Part shown: positions 1-12,959 of the stretch, one piece after another
How positions within the stretch are numbered: position 1 is the first letter of the stretch
How the letters are laid out: each line of letters starts with the position of its first letter
DNA from: Smittia aterrima
Taxonomy: Eukaryota > Arthropoda > Insecta > Diptera > Chironomidae
Assembly: GCA_033063855.1 (NCBI GenBank)
Contig: CP093830.1
Span: forward strand, 16,306,854 to 16,370,853
Direction: 5' to 3'
DNA: 64,000 bases
Made by a program: the position numbers and the translations under genes
Notes under the pieces: generated by a model
Told to the model about the DNA's origin: nothing
Databases searched by the model: none
The model's input: the letters and a program-made list of their open reading frames with translations, nothing else

Positions 1-3000
1 CCATTAAAGAATTTAAAAGAAGAATCAAATTCAATTACAGAAGTTTGATGATAGATTTAAAATGAATTAGAATTTTTCGTCTTCTGAAAATAAAAATAAA
101 GAAGAGACCGAAAGTGCTCATGACACAAGATAACTTGAAAATCCATTTCTTTGTTTAAGGATACTCAAAGGAAATTCTTTCTTATCAACACAGAGTCTGC
201 CATAATCAACCGCCCGTAAAGTTGATGCTTCCGCTTTAAACATAAATCGTTCAACTTAAAGTTTGCATAAACAAATGAAAGAGAGAAAAACTTGAGGAAT
301 TCGTTTTTTGGTAAATAGTGGCCGCCCACGAGTAATTTGGAGTTTTTTAAATTGAGACTAAGTGAAAAATATTTTTGATTTGATTGAGAAGTCTTTGATA
401 CTTTGTGTGAACACGAAGATACTAGAAAAATACTTCTTAGTGATTTCTTGCAGCGACAAATTCTTCAGCAAATGAAAACTCTTCGAGTAGGCAAATGGAA
501 AACCTGATATTTACCGTGAGCAAGGCAGATTATTCAATTCGAGTTCAATTAGCACGTTGTGCCAAAAATAACCGATGTTCAATATATTGGAAGAATCGTT
601 CGGTTTCACTCAAAAATTACAAATTCTATCGCGAGGCCAAAATAATTTTCATCCGGAAAATATATCAGGAAGGTTTTAATGTATGCAACCACATTGTCGA
701 GCGAGTCATTCATATCATCAAACACATTTACATTAATTAACTCAAACATTTCTTGAAATTTTCTATTTTGTTGAGTTAATTTCAATCGTTTGTTACGATA
801 GGTCGCGGATTGATTTTCACTGAAAACAAACAAACTCGCTCACCAGACATTTTTCAATGGCAGGTCGACTTCGGTTTTGTTATCACTTAATTATTTCACT
901 CTTTGAAGCTCAACAAGCTTTCTATTCAGTAAATCAAACACCGGCTGGCGTACATTAACATAAAATTCCGGATTATTTTTGGATTTACGCAATAAAACCG
1001 CAGGCAATGTGCTTTAATCACATTCATTTAAAAAGTCGTTCACTTCGGTCAGTTCACGTTTATTCTTTTAATGAGAATGCCTTCGCAAGGAGTCGCATTC
1101 AGAACGTGTAAATATTTTTTCTCACACTTATTTCTTTCCTAAATTTTCGTGACAAAAAGTAATTCACACTCTTTTACATGTTCACATCAATCAATCAATT
1201 GCTCGCAAAAATGTTTTCAGCCGTACGAACGATACGACGTTTCGGAATCAACTGACAACGAAAAGATTCTCAATTTTTCTCCATCATAGAGAATTTATCA
1301 TCATCGAGAAAGATCGTCGCTTGTAAACAAACCGTTTTCGCCAAGAGAAGAAAATGTTTGGCGCGCGCGAGTGATTCGGAGGAGCATCGTCGTCATTGCG
1401 AGTGCAAGAGAGAAATTGAAAAGCCGAGAGAGGAAAAACAAAAGGAAAATTCCACCTGTTGACTTAATCGAATTGAGGCGTGATGACAATTTAATTCTGT
1501 TCCTAGTCATTCACCAGACAAAGTTCATAAAAAAGCCTCTAATCAAACCTTCAAATAGAATTTATAAAAAGGAATGTTGCGAAGAAAAAAATCTTCACTA
1601 AAGGTTTATCTGTTGACAGGTGTGAGAGCTTCTGCAGCCAATTACCTTTGTTACGCATTTATCCGATTAATTGTTTACAAAACAAGTCGTCAAAGTTAAT
1701 TACAAGCAAGCACAGGCGGATAATTTATTTCTCGAGATTCGGTTGAAAGGAAAGCAATTAATTCAAGTCAGTGGAGAAGAAACTTTTACTCTTGCTCTCG
1801 GCCTCTTGAATAAATAACGAAAGACGAGTGCCACCATGTAAAAGGGTTGCGATAGGCTCGAACGTAGAATGGATTGCAATTTGAGTCCTTTATTGCATTA
1901 GAGCCTTCCGAGAATATCCGGCGGATGTTCAAGCAATGTCACTCAACTCAACTCACTATCAGGAAACTTTAATACGTCCAATAAAAGAAACTTTGATACT
2001 CTTTTTTTGAAACTCAAAAAATTGCTTTGAACATCCATCCACTCACAGCAATTTCAAAAACACTCTGAAGCCTTGCCGCAACTTGTTTTTCAAGTTAAAA
2101 ATGATATAAAAATTGCTTGGCAATAGAAGGAGAAGCTTTCGTTTTAAATGCCACAATGTGTGAATGTGAAACATAAATTGAAAATATTGAGAAGAGTTTT
2201 TTTTTGCGAGAGAAAAAATATTTTGTTATGAAATTTTGTTTGATAATATGATTCTACTTGAGGGTGAGAACATGACGATTGAGAACCGCATGATAATCAA
2301 ATTAAAATCTCTAACTCGATTGAGTGAATATTTTGAATGAATTAAATTATTTACTCAGCAAACACAACTTTGCGAATGGAAAAATTTTGCTTGAACTTCA
2401 CAATCAAAAAACTTTTGATTCTGACACCTTTCGCGACCTTTGGGGAGTTTATTTACTACTTTGTCTTTTCTGTTTACTCTCTCTTGCCTAAAAGTTCAAT
2501 AAACTTTTTGTTTTCGTTGAACTGTTTTTCACAGTCTCGAAGATTTGTTTGGTAATCTTGAACTGTTGGGGAAATCCGAAGATAAAATGATTGCCGCATT
2601 ATTTAAACAGGATTTTAATGGGAACCCAATAGACAACCGACGAGAAGTTCAAAGCACAAGGTTAGTGACGATGAAGAAAAAAATTCAAATTAGTTACGAA
2701 TGTAAACCAAACATTTCGTTGACGAGACGCTCGTCTGAAATTTATTATAATTTTAGTTTTGTTGTATCTCTACGTATCACAAACTTCCTGAGAAAAATTC
2801 AATTTGAATGAGAGATCTTCTATTTTAAAGCGGAAAATGTTTTTCTTAAATTTTTATGGTTTCGTCGTGTGAGTCTGAAAAGATGAGATACATTTTCGAG
2901 TATTGCCATGACATGACGGAAAAGCTTTCGATTGTGGGGGTTTTATTATCACAATTGAAACACTTAAGAAGCCGCCTAAGGCGTTTATCCAAGCATGACG

Positions 3001-3060
3001 ATGTAAACAACAAATTCAAATTATAATTTATCATTAACCGATGTAACTAAATCCTCAAAT
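1..3060. other. No supportable gene; AT-rich non-coding stretch
   Basis: Open frames here stay below about 90 codons, overlap on both strands and show no recognisable domain, signal peptide or splice-linked partner. Homopolymer A/T runs and scattered short motifs are all I see. It could be distal promoter, untranslated region or a long intron of a gene lying to the left, since the next gene on the right (the peroxidase on the minus strand) ends at its border. Confidence 0.5.
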
Positions 3061-5784
3061 TTATTCTTTCCATAATGAGAAATCTATTCCAACGATTCCG
3101 GGGCTCGCACAATCGATTGGGTCATTTCTACGAAAAAAAAAGGTTAAAGATTTAGAGTTGAAGGATTAATTATTTTGTAGCGAGTATTTACCCAATTAAA
3201 TTTGATTGAATGAAGGCGTGAGGCGATTGCGTTATGAGAGCTATGCGATCAGAATTATCACAAATAATTTTCGCCATTGAAATCTTTTTAATTTCCCTCA
3301 ACTGTTGAGGAGAGAAATGTCCTGGATTCACTGCTGGATCATTATCATAGAAGTAACGGTCTCCACGACGTAAACGAGAGAACTGATCGGCAATAATGTC
3401 ACGGAATGTAGGTCCAACTATTGCATCGTCTTCAGTAGACTCGAGCAATCCACCAACATACAAATCAACATCATCCGGTGACTTATAAACTTGCTCGAGG
3501 CGTTCTGCAATTATGGGACCAAGTTCGTGAAAATCAACAATCGGTCTTCGACCGTTAACGGCGAGATAGTCGTTATAGGAACGAACAGCTTCATCTCGTC
3601 CTCTTTGAATGTTTAGAGAGATTAGATCAAGTCCGAAAGGATTCCCAGAGCGGAATAAAAAGCGTGAAAGCTACGAATGAGCGAATGAATAAAATGAGCA
3701 AGATTCAATTTAACTTTGTTTCTGCTACTCACCCCGAACGTGACTGAGTTGTCAACTGATTGCATCGGCTCGTGGACTAAAGTTCTCATGATTTCATCGT
3801 AGAAATGTTGGAAACGGAATCGAGACGGGTTGTTAAACGTATCAGAGATGAGAATTATCTCATTAAGCTTGTGTTCAAACTCAACAAATAAACGTCCTTG
3901 AACTGTGGAATGTCCGAAACGGAATGCCGCAGCAGTGAACTCATTTGTCATGCTAGGATTGATTTCGTTATCATAATCGTTGCTGTATCCTTCACTCGGA
4001 CTGAAAAGCGAGAATCTCTTCATCGCTTCTTGACCAATTACAAGTGGTAACCATTCGTTATACGTGATGTGTTGCAGCTGTGCAATTACAATTCGTCTAG
4101 TCTCTTCGTAGACCGTGTCATCAGACCAGTGTGGATTCAATTTACTAAGCAAATCAGCGATTCTATTATGCTCACGAGCAAACAAAATATGAAGCGCGAC
4201 GAGAGTGATGTGTTGATTAACTCGAACATCGCCGGCCATGAAACAAGCGGCTCCGCTCATCAAACAGTCTTCGGATTGAGGGTTGAGTGGCAAAAGTTCT
4301 CGATTAAAATCGATGAACATCTTTAGTTGTCCTTTCGTGAAGCTTCTTAAGTCTCGAGCAGTTTGAATGTCCGATCCGTAAACTGCAGAACCGTCAATGA
4401 AATGAGTTACTTTTGACAAGGTTTTTGCGTAGCCTAATTTGCAATTGTGATCAGGAGTGATTGCTAAACGAACGAAATCCATGCATCTTTGATTAAACCT
4501 TCGATAAAATGAATCATCTTGATCGATGTGAATTGGCATGCAAGCGAAGTGAGAATCACTTGAAGGCAACATCGATGAACCGTCTTTCGAACAACATTGA
4601 ACCGGTTTGCCATCAGCGAGTGTAATCGACGATGATTGCGTAAAGTCATGAGACAAAAATTGACCAAACTGCATGACCATTAGATTGAGCATTGGATGAG
4701 GACGATCGACATCGGTAAAAAGCGTTCTTGAGATTGTTCGAGCACTTGTGAGTTTAGATCCATCTCTAGCAGTGATTCGAGGCGCCCAAATCCCATCTTC
4801 GTAAGCTGGCGGCAACAAGCGTTCCATTGGCGTCTTCGCAGCTCCCCACATTTCCTTTCCACCTCCATGATTGCAGGATCCATCTAAAGATCGATAATGA
4901 GGCAGGCTAGAAGGGCAAGAAGGTCGCATTGGACAATTTCTATCGAATTGTGAATCAATGTGATTAACATCGAAGAGATTAAGCTGGGACTCTTCAATTG
5001 TAAGCTGCTGTTTGTCTTTAATCAATTTTGATGCCATCATCTGCTCAACTCCAGAATTCATTAGATTTGAAATCTCTTGATTTTCAAGAGGACGATGATT
5101 TCTTTAAAACATATTAAAAAGAAATCCACAAATAAAAACAAATATTTCATTAGAAAGCTTTCAGCAAATTACCCAAAGACTTGTTGATGAAAATGACCAG
5201 GATTGATAAGACGGCCGCTTCTTTCAAAAGTTTTGTGATTTCGTTCTTTGTGCATCATCATTCTGTACTCCATTTTGGCTTCTCGCATCGCCTCGTTTAT
5301 CACATGAGAAGCTGTTCCCGAACGTGACTTCGTGTGACTCTTTGAAAAATCATTTGATGTGTGATTTTGCATTGTAGTACAGCACAATCCATGTGTGTTG
5401 CTGTTGCCTGGCAAGTCACAGAGGGGAGGCTGTTTAGTCATTCGTATATGAGCTGGGCATTGAATCGCTGGGACACATTTTGCTTCGTTCGAACACGGCT
5501 CACACTTTTGAAACGATGTGACTGTGGAGAAGAGAACAATAAGTTGGAGACAATGGGAAATTTGAAAATGGTCGCTTACATTTGATTTGCGATGGAACGA
5601 AGCCGTGTGTTTCGTTTTTAAGCGAATTCTTACTAAAAATCATTGCTTTAACATCATTCTTCACGTCTTGCTTAATTTCGTTCCCTGATATTTTATCCAA
5701 TTTTCCAGCAATTGAAAACGACCACGCTAATGACGCGGCCGAAAAGAAAATTGTTAAAAACACGCAACAAACTAAAATCTTCAT
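3061..5784 (-). CDS. Secreted animal haem peroxidase (chorion-peroxidase/peroxinectin type) with CLIP-like N-terminus
   Basis: Five exons: 5580-5784, 5173-5521, 3733-5101, 3192-3670, 3061-3127; 822 aa. A hydrophobic signal peptide (MKILVCCVFLTIFF) is followed by a cysteine-rich stretch (CEPC, CVPAIQC, CDLPG, GLCC) resembling a CLIP domain. The An_peroxidase domain fills the rest: distal His in GQFLSHDF (about residue 336), catalytic Arg in AGDVRVNQ (about 478), proximal His in FRFGHSTV (about 582), then LNIQRGRDEAV and a C-terminal CASPG/LWKE end typical of the family. These enzymes use H2O2 to oxidise tyrosines or halides extracellularly, for example in chorion or cuticle cross-linking and immunity. 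The two acidic residues that esterify haem in myeloperoxidase (Asp94, Glu242) align with Ser and Gln. The start is the first ATG before the signal peptide. The family call is firm; the orthologue is not resolved. Confidence 0.93.
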
Positions 5785-6425
5785 CTCTGCTAAGCTATCA
5801 AATTAAATTAACTCAGACAGAAGACTTAAAACTTTATAGAAATTGCAAGCAAACACAAACTTTTAAATTTCCTAAAATTTCACTTAAAAAATTCGACGAG
5901 TTGTTGCTGCTCGAGTTGACAGCAATCGAATGAGCCCGGCAGGAGCACGGGATTTCAACATCTCTCGAAGAGAGACACTTTCGACAACATTCAAGAGTCC
6001 TTCTCATTTTATGAGTTCCTGTGATAAAAACGACAAAAAGTTTTCGGCGAAAACTTCATCGATCTACTGACTAAAACTTTTCTAATTATTTTTTCAAAAA
6101 TATTTTCAATTTTCTTTATTAAAGTTTCCAACATTTTGTATAATTTTTTTATCTCGCTCAAAACTGAAATCAACTTTACATTTAAAGTTTTTATTTTAAC
6201 CAATTTGATCTGATATTAAAAGTTTAAGATGAAAAAATTCAACTTTTGAATCAAAACACATTTAGCACCGTTCTCATCGAAAATAACATTTAAACAAAAA
6301 GAAGAAGCTTTATAAGCGACTTGAAAAGGAATCTTTTGATTTTAAAGCAATAAGTAGTGGCACAGTCAATTGCATTGAAACGTTCACTGACTTTTTTTTT
6401 CCTACAATAGGAATCGAACAATTAT
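5785..6425. other. Intergenic, AT-rich
   Basis: Lies between the peroxidase start and the carrier stop, both on the minus strand, so it should contain the peroxidase promoter and the carrier 3' end. No coding signal was seen. Confidence 0.5.
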
Positions 6426-7682
6426 TTACGGATACGTGACTGAACTGAGAAAATGCTTGATTGTGTCGTAGGATGAGAACGAAATTCCAACGGCTAGTGG
6501 ACCTTTAACCCAGTTCATTGACAGTCCTTTGTAAAATCCTCGAATTATTCCTTCTTCAACATAAACCTTCCGAAGCGTCTGCCTTATTGTTGTGTATTTG
6601 TCGCAATTCTCGACACCTGAAGTTTGCATTCGTCGACGAACAATGTCTAAAAGATTTTTAAATTAAAAACTGTCATTTGTAATTTATTATTGTTTGGTAG
6701 ATTCTAATTACCTAAAGGATAACTGCTCGTTTGACCACAGAGTCCAGCGCACGCTCCGAAAAGAAGCTTGTAAAGGGCATTTGGATTTCTATCTCCAGTC
6801 ATTTCTACAATCGCAATTCGACCGTAATCATCAGAAATTATCAATTTCAAAGCTACTCTCACCGAAATGTTTTTGTTTAAGGGTCTCAAATATGAAAAAG
6901 GATGTTCCAGCGTAAGGAATTACTCCGAGAACAGTAGGAACAAAGCCACGATAAAGAGATCTAATACCCTTCTCTTTGGTGTAAATATTTTGGAAGACTT
7001 CCCAAATATTTCTAAAAAAATCGGAAAGAATTGAGTTCAATGATCGCGTCATAATTGCAGATAAGCTAACTCACTTGTTGCCACATTTGTTAGTGATTGC
7101 CATACGCGCACGTGCAAGATCCAACGGATACGTTACGCTTTGTGATGTTATTCCGGCCAGCGAGCCAGCAAGAAATCTTCTAAAGTGCGGATCTTTTGCA
7201 TTGTCGACGTCTAATAATTTCCTGAACTGCTCGAACGAAGCGAATTGGGTTGCGGAGTAAGGAATAATTCTGGCCAATGTCGCGGTGTTGCCTCGATAGA
7301 GCGCGAAGAAACCTTCCTTTCTATAAGTTCGTTTGAGGAAGTTAAGTGCGTTCGTGAACGAGTACTTGATTTGTTTACTGCAAATTAATTAGACATTTGA
7401 ATAATTTTTCTTTTTCAAGGTCGCGAAAAGGAAAACAAGTTTACTTGATCTGGAAGTTGATTTTTGTACGATCCAGGGGAGCGATGAAGGTTTTGGCTGT
7501 AGCGCCAGCTAAAGCTCCCGATGCCAAATGAATAAAAATGTTTGACTTAGTTTCGTTTTCGTTCTTCTTCCCATTATGCAATTTATCTTCTAAAATTAAA
7601 TAATTTGAATATTTTTTTTTCTGCGTCGCACGTTTTTTCTATTTTACAAACCTGACATTGATTTCTCGTTATGCTGCGGCAT
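6426..7682 (-). CDS. SLC25A42: Mitochondrial coenzyme A transporter, SLC25A42/dPCoAC type
   Basis: Six exons: 7652-7682, 7445-7589, 7075-7377, 6863-7011, 6712-6804, 6426-6646; 313 aa, the usual carrier length. All three mitochondrial-carrier repeats show the signature: APLDRTKI in repeat 1, YPLDLARARM in repeat 2 and YPLDIVRRRM in repeat 3. The stretches LAGSLAGITSQS, VLGVIPYAGTSFF and FYKGLSMNWVKGPLAVGISF match the SLC25A42 subfamily, which brings CoA (and dephospho-CoA in flies) into the matrix across the inner membrane in exchange for adenine nucleotides. All introns are short with canonical GT-AG ends, and the start is the first ATG of a short 31-nt coding exon. Subfamily identity comes from remembered family sequence, not a search. 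Confidence 0.93.
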
Positions 7683-9007
7683 CGTCGCTGCTTTTAATTA
7701 TTTAATAGCTTTTTCTCATTTCTAACGTCGACGAGAGTAAAGGTCAAAAAAATCATCAAAACTTAATCCAATGGATTTTCTTTGAAACCTTTAATAATTC
7801 TTGGAATCTTCGGAAGTTTCAACTTCATGACACGAAAGACTTTACGATGTGAACACTTTGTGGGTGAAAATCTTAATTTTTGCGCGAGAATTTTTACTTT
7901 TTCTACATTTTTTAAACTACGAATTACTAAAACCAAAACAAACGAAGTGTCGACTTGATCGAAGCGAGAAACGCGAGTCGCTCGAATGACAAGCTTCTAA
8001 TTCGGGAATGATGAAGATAATTTCAAGTTCACTGTCTATTGTTATCAGCTGTCTTCTCCAATACGAGCGAGGAATCTTGTCGACTCGAAACTTTGACAAA
8101 CATTTTCTAAATGAAATCAGATGCCGAAGTTCTAACAAAACTTGCGCGTAACTTGAAAACTGCTGTTCGCAGTGGCGGCGAAGATACATTTCGAAAATAT
8201 CAAATTTTCCGAAACGTGCTCGTCTAAGTTTTCAAACGGCTGGAGCATTTTCTTTTCATTTTCTCCAAGGTTGTTTATGGCAGTTGTTTCTCCTTTGTTT
8301 TACAATATTTAATAAACATTTGCGTTAAGCTTAATTAAAATAAAATTGCTTCTGGAGTATCTCGTTATCATTTCATGGTCAAGTCGTTGGCAGTTACTTT
8401 ACACGAATCAAAACATTTTAATCTTAAAGCTCTCAATAAATATACATTGAAAGTTATTACAAATTAAACAATCGCCGAAATGTTATTTAAAAATATAAAG
8501 CTGATAAAACTTTCCACGTGCACTCTTTACTTTTATACGTTTCGCTTTTTCTTCTTTTTTTTCGGCCGGCGCGCGCATGTTATCACGAAATGTGTCAGAA
8601 AGTTTCTTTCTTCTGTATTGTTTTGGTATACGCCGACGAGTGAAGTTGGGTTTTCAAGCAAATATTTTTTTAATTTCTCATCAGTCTTGATAAATAAGGT
8701 TTGTTTGTTATTCAAATTTCTATTGCAAATAGTTTGCTGTTTAGATTATCTCACTGCATTTAATTTGTTGCTCAATTTGCTCGTGATTCTTGATTTCATG
8801 GTCAGGGTTAAAGTGCGAACGACAAATCTTAGATAATTCCCTTTAGAAATGATAATGAATAACGCTCACAAAAGTGTCCATTCATATTTTACAATGCATT
8901 GACAGTTTTGTGTCTTTTGGTTTCTCTTTTCCGCTGACGTAATTTTGGATTTTGTTTTGTCACATTAAATCCTAAACTGGAATATTTTATATTTCGCAGT
9001 TGTCAAA
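7683..9007. other. Divergent intergenic region with a probable 5' UTR intron end
   Basis: Separates the divergent CoA carrier and the oxidoreductase. A pyrimidine-rich tract ending in a strong acceptor (ATATTTCGCAG) sits 8 nt before the oxidoreductase ATG, so that gene probably has a non-coding first exon here. The 118-codon open frame at 8480 is low-complexity Phe/Leu-rich and not convincing. Confidence 0.45.
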
Positions 9008-10415
9008 ATGTCTTCGGAACGTTTGGATGTTATAATTTTCGGTGCCAGTGGTTACACTGGCAAGTACACAGTCTACGAAGCAGTTAAAGTCCTTCGTGGC
9101 TTGAAATGGGGAGTTGCTGGAAGAAACCAGCAGAAGCTCGAGAGTGTCTTAGAAGAAATGGGAAAGAAAGCTGCTCAGGATTTGTCAAGCACTCCAATTA
9201 TCATTGCTGATATCAAGGATCAGCAATCGTTAGTTGAAATGGCGAAGAAAGCAAAGATTGTCGTAAATTGCTGTGGACCGTATAGTAAGTTTGTTTTCAA
9301 ATTTATTTACTCTACTAATCTTTCTGATACTTTGACCTGAACACTTGTGTAGGACACTTTGGAGAACAGGTTGTTAAAGCTTGTATTGAAGCTGGAACAC
9401 ATCACGTTGATGTCTCCGGTGAACCGCAATATATGGAAACGATGCAAATGAAATACAATGAGCAGGCTCGCGAGAAGGGAATCTACATTGTTTCAGCTTG
9501 TGGCTTTGATTCTATTCCGGCCGACATGGGAACAGTTTTTCTTCAAGAGAAGTTTGATGGAACTGTCAACTCGGTTGAGACTTATCTTCGTACATTTATC
9601 ATCAACAAACATAAACCCACAGGCGCTGGAATTCATTACGGAACATGGGAATCAGCAGTTTACGGTCTTGCTCATGCAAATGAGTTGAGAGGAATCAGAA
9701 GCAAACTGTTTCCGATAAGACTTCCACGCTTCGGTCCTCAGTTGAAGGATCGACCTATCATTCATAAGTCAGAACATTTAGGAAACCGTTGGTGCCTTCC
9801 ATTCCCTGGTTCAGATCGTTCAGTTGTTATGCGCAGTCAACGATACTTCTTCGATGCCGAAAAGTTACGCCCAGCCCAAATGCGTGCTTACGTTGCATTT
9901 GATAAGTTATCACATCTTCTCGGAGTTGTGTTTGTTTCCTTAATATTTGGGATCATGTCACGATTTGCATTCGGAAGAAAACTCCTCTTGGACTATCCCA
10001 AGCTCTTCTCTTTCGGCTTCGTTTCACATGAAGGTCCTAAAGAATCGACTAATGAAAACACAAACTTTGAAATGATTTTCCATGGTGTTGGATGGAAGGA
10101 AAAACACGAAGAACCAACTGACAGCTTCGATATGCCTCCAAACAAGAAGATTACTACACGAGTCGTTGGAAATAATCCTGGTAAGGCTTCATTGGTTCTG
10201 AAAATGAAACAAATACTGATTTTAATTATTTCTCAGGATATGGCGCAACTTGTGTCGCTCTTCTTCTGACTGCAACAACAATTTTGAAGGAAAGCGATAA
10301 GATGCCAGAAGCCGGAGGAGTCTTTCCACCTGGAGCTGCCTACAAGCACACAAGTCTGATCAGCGAATTACAGAAGAATGGTTTTACGTTCGAAGTCTTG
10401 AAAGTTGAAGAATAA
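9008..10415 (+). CDS. Saccharopine dehydrogenase-like oxidoreductase (SCCPDH family)
   Basis: Three exons: 9008-9284, 9353-10180, 10237-10415; 427 aa, matching the roughly 429 aa of vertebrate SCCPDH. The N-terminal Rossmann motif is GASGYTGKYT (residues about 12-21). Further family signatures are NCCGPYRHFGE, VDVSGEPQYM, SACGFDSIPADMG and the C-terminal PGYGATCVALLLTA...GGVFPPGAAY. A hydrophobic segment near residue 280 (LGVVFVSLIFGIMS) fits association with lipid droplets or membranes reported for SCCPDH. Despite the name, the enzymatic reaction of this family is not established. It converges with Phe-tRNA synthetase alpha, the two stops lying 136 bp apart. A polyadenylation hexamer lies near 10467. 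Confidence 0.93.
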
Positions 10416-10551
10416 TGAAATTTCATATATGTTTATTCAATTTGAATTAGTTTTTTTCTCGATGAGTAAATAAAATCTGTTTCAAGCATTGAGTTTCCAT
10501 TTAATGGTTTTATTTCAGCTTTCAAGCGGCAGAGAACATAATTTACGCTAT

Positions 10552-12108
10552 TTACTTGTCAAGTCGACAGATTGAGGACTCTTGAACCATTTTAAGATCG
10601 ACTTTAGGTCCAACCAAATCACGAATATTCTTGAAACCGTATTTGATCATTGTTGGTCGCTCCAGAGATAAACCGAATCCATGAACGTTCACGTTTGCTG
10701 GAATGTTCATTGGATCTAACATTTCTCTTCGGAACATTCCTGAGTTGCCAATCTCAATCCACTTTCCAAGTCCTTTGTGATAACAGAAAATTTCCATTGA
10801 CGGTTCTGTGTATGGATTGTAAGCCGGTTTGAATTCAACTTCTGTTAGTCCCATCTTAGCAAAGAATCCTCCAATAATTCCCATGAGATCACCAAGTGTA
10901 ATGTCAACACCAGCGATCACTCCTTCAACTTGATTGAACTCTGCAAGATGAGTCGCATCGAGTGTTTCGTTACGGAAAACTTTGTCGATCGAGAAATATT
11001 TCACTGGTTTGAATCCTCCTTCTTGGTTTGCCAATTTGTAAAGCATTCTTGCACTGACTGCAGTTGTGTGAGTTCTCAAAACATTTTTCTGGGCTTCACT
11101 AATTTTCCAATCGTATCGATAGCCAATCGAACCATTTCCTCCTTTTTCATGAGCTTCTCTCACACGTTCGAGATATTCTGTTGGGAACTTCGTGCTGATT
11201 TCGGGATCAGTGATGAAGAAAGTGTCTTGAGCGTCACGGGCTGGATGTTGCTGAGGCTGGAACAAAGCGTCAAAGTTCCAGAAAGAGGACTCAACGAAAT
11301 TGTTCGTGGGCATTTCTTGGAATCCCATTTGAACAAAAATATCGACGACTTCAGTTCGCACTTTGAGCAATGGATGAAGATGACCTGCTGCTGGTGGAGC
11401 ACCGAGAGCTTCAAAGTTGTAATCCTTGAACTTGAGATCTTTCCAAGCTCCTGATGACATCATATCAGACGTCAAATCCGTTTCGAGTTTCTTTAACACT
11501 GTCGTGAATTCGGGCCCTTTAGAGATGTTGAAACTTTTGATGACATTTTCAATCATCAGCTTTCGTTTCTTGTAATCGTTCTTAATGTTATCTGCGATAC
11601 TCTCTCCCTTTCCACTGGTAAGATCGATAAGGTGCTGTTGAACAATATCATCGATGGACTCAACCTTTCGACGAACGATTGGTTTTCCACCAGATTTGTC
11701 GATAACGATCCAACCTTGTGACATTGCTTTGCTAAAACCTACTTTAGCGTTTGGAGATGTCTAAAAAGAAACATTAAATGATGAAACTTTTAATTTGGAT
11801 TACACTTGAAAGAAATTTCCACGTACCTTCATTAACTCGGGTTGAGAAATTCCGCCAGCTGGAATTGCATTGAAGACACAAGCCTCGTGTGAGCCATTCT
11901 CGATGACGAATTGCCCTTCATCCGTCACTTGCCATGCCTTGCGAGACGTCGTCTCTGAATTCAATAATTCTCCATGAGCTTGAATTGATTTTAAAGCACC
12001 GACAACTTTTTGATGATCCTCTCCAAACTCCGCCGCCAAATCAAGTGTATCAGCCTTCTCGTTCTTCTCGATGAATGTGAGAATTTGATCTGTTAATTCC
12101 AATTGCAT
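10552..12108 (-). CDS. alpha-PheRS: Phenylalanyl-tRNA synthetase alpha subunit, cytosolic
   Basis: Two exons, 11827-12108 and 10552-11760; 496 aa, close to the human FARSA length. It charges tRNA-Phe with phenylalanine as an (alpha-beta)2 enzyme in the cytosol. The N-terminus carries the winged-helix DNA-binding-fold domain (LEL...HQKVVGALKSIQA). The catalytic class II core shows GHLHPLLKVR, FWNFDALFQPQQHPARD, KYFSIDKVFRNETLDATHLAEFNQ and the motif 3 arginine in GLSLERPTMIKYG. An in-frame GTG lies six bases upstream, but the ATG at 12108 gives the family N-terminus (MQLELTDQI). It shares a 185-bp divergent promoter with the NDUFA4 gene. Confidence 0.97.
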
Positions 12109-12293
12109 TTTCACTTAAATTTTACAATTTCACGAGACTACAAAACTTGTCTACGAGTTTGTGCGGAATCGCTAAGTTTTGTCACACGAAACAAGAAAAA
12201 GTTCTTTACCCCTCAAGCTTCGCACCCCGACGAACTGAATTGAAGAACGACTCGAGTTAAAATTTTCAGTCGCGAATATTTCTAACATTCATC
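12109..12293. promoter_or_regulatory. Compact bidirectional promoter between alpha-PheRS and NDUFA4
   Basis: Only 185 bp separate two divergent ATGs, so both 5' UTRs and both core promoters must fit or overlap here. I see no TATA box. This is inferred from spacing alone. Confidence 0.5.
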
Positions 12294-12959
12294 ATGGTTA
12301 AGGGAATGCAAGGATTGAGCATTTCAAGCTTGAAGAAGAACCCAGCTGTAAGTATTCGTATCTAGTTGTGGAATCTACGATTTACTGCATTAAAAGACGA
12401 GAATCTTCAATGTTACGTCATTTTCTCAGTTTTCGTTTTTCTCCATTTTTCTATTTTGATTTTAAGTTTGTCGTAAATTCCCGAAAATCGCCAAGTGTCA
12501 AAAAACTGAACACAATCATTGTTTTAATTACGATCCTTTATGTTAACTAAACATTCATCTCTTTCTTTTTAGCTTATTCCGCTCTACGTTTGTATCGGAG
12601 TTGGAATGTTGGGAGCCGCTGGTTACACTTTGAGACTTGCACTCAGAAACCCAGATGTGTCATGGAGACGTGGTGAAAACCCAGAACCATGGCAAGAGTA
12701 TAGCAACAAGCAGTACAAGGTAAATGAAAAAAAGAATATCTGAGGTGAATCTTAAAAATCAATAATAGAAGAAAAATGCATGAAAGTGCAATGACGACCC
12801 AAATCAGGATGCAAATAGAAAGATTTCTTCTCCATATTGTCACGCGACTTTCAATCAAGGTGACTTTCTAGCTAATCAAAATGTTTTTTATTTCAGTTCT
12901 ACTCGCCTGTCAGAGATTACTCGAAATTGGAGTCGCCAGCACCCAAATTTCAAGATTAA
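12294..12959 (+). CDS. NDUFA4: NDUFA4/MLRQ respiratory-chain subunit
   Basis: Three exons, 12294-12347, 12573-12719 and 12897-12959; 87 aa. It was assembled by joining exons too short to be seen as a long open frame. The protein reads MVKGMQGLSISSLKKNPALI, then a single membrane helix (YVCIGVGMLGAAGYTLRLA), then RNPDVSWRRGENPEPWQEY and YKFYSPVRDYSKLESPAPKF, the conserved MLRQ pattern. Long called a complex I subunit, it is now regarded in mammals as a component of cytochrome c oxidase in the inner mitochondrial membrane. A polyadenylation hexamer (AATAAA) lies near 13092. Confidence 0.95.

Noticed and set aside
8480..8836. 118-codon open frame between the CoA carrier and the oxidoreductase
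   Set aside because: Phe/Leu-rich from T-runs, no domain, no signal peptide of normal form, and overlapped by an equally open minus-strand frame.
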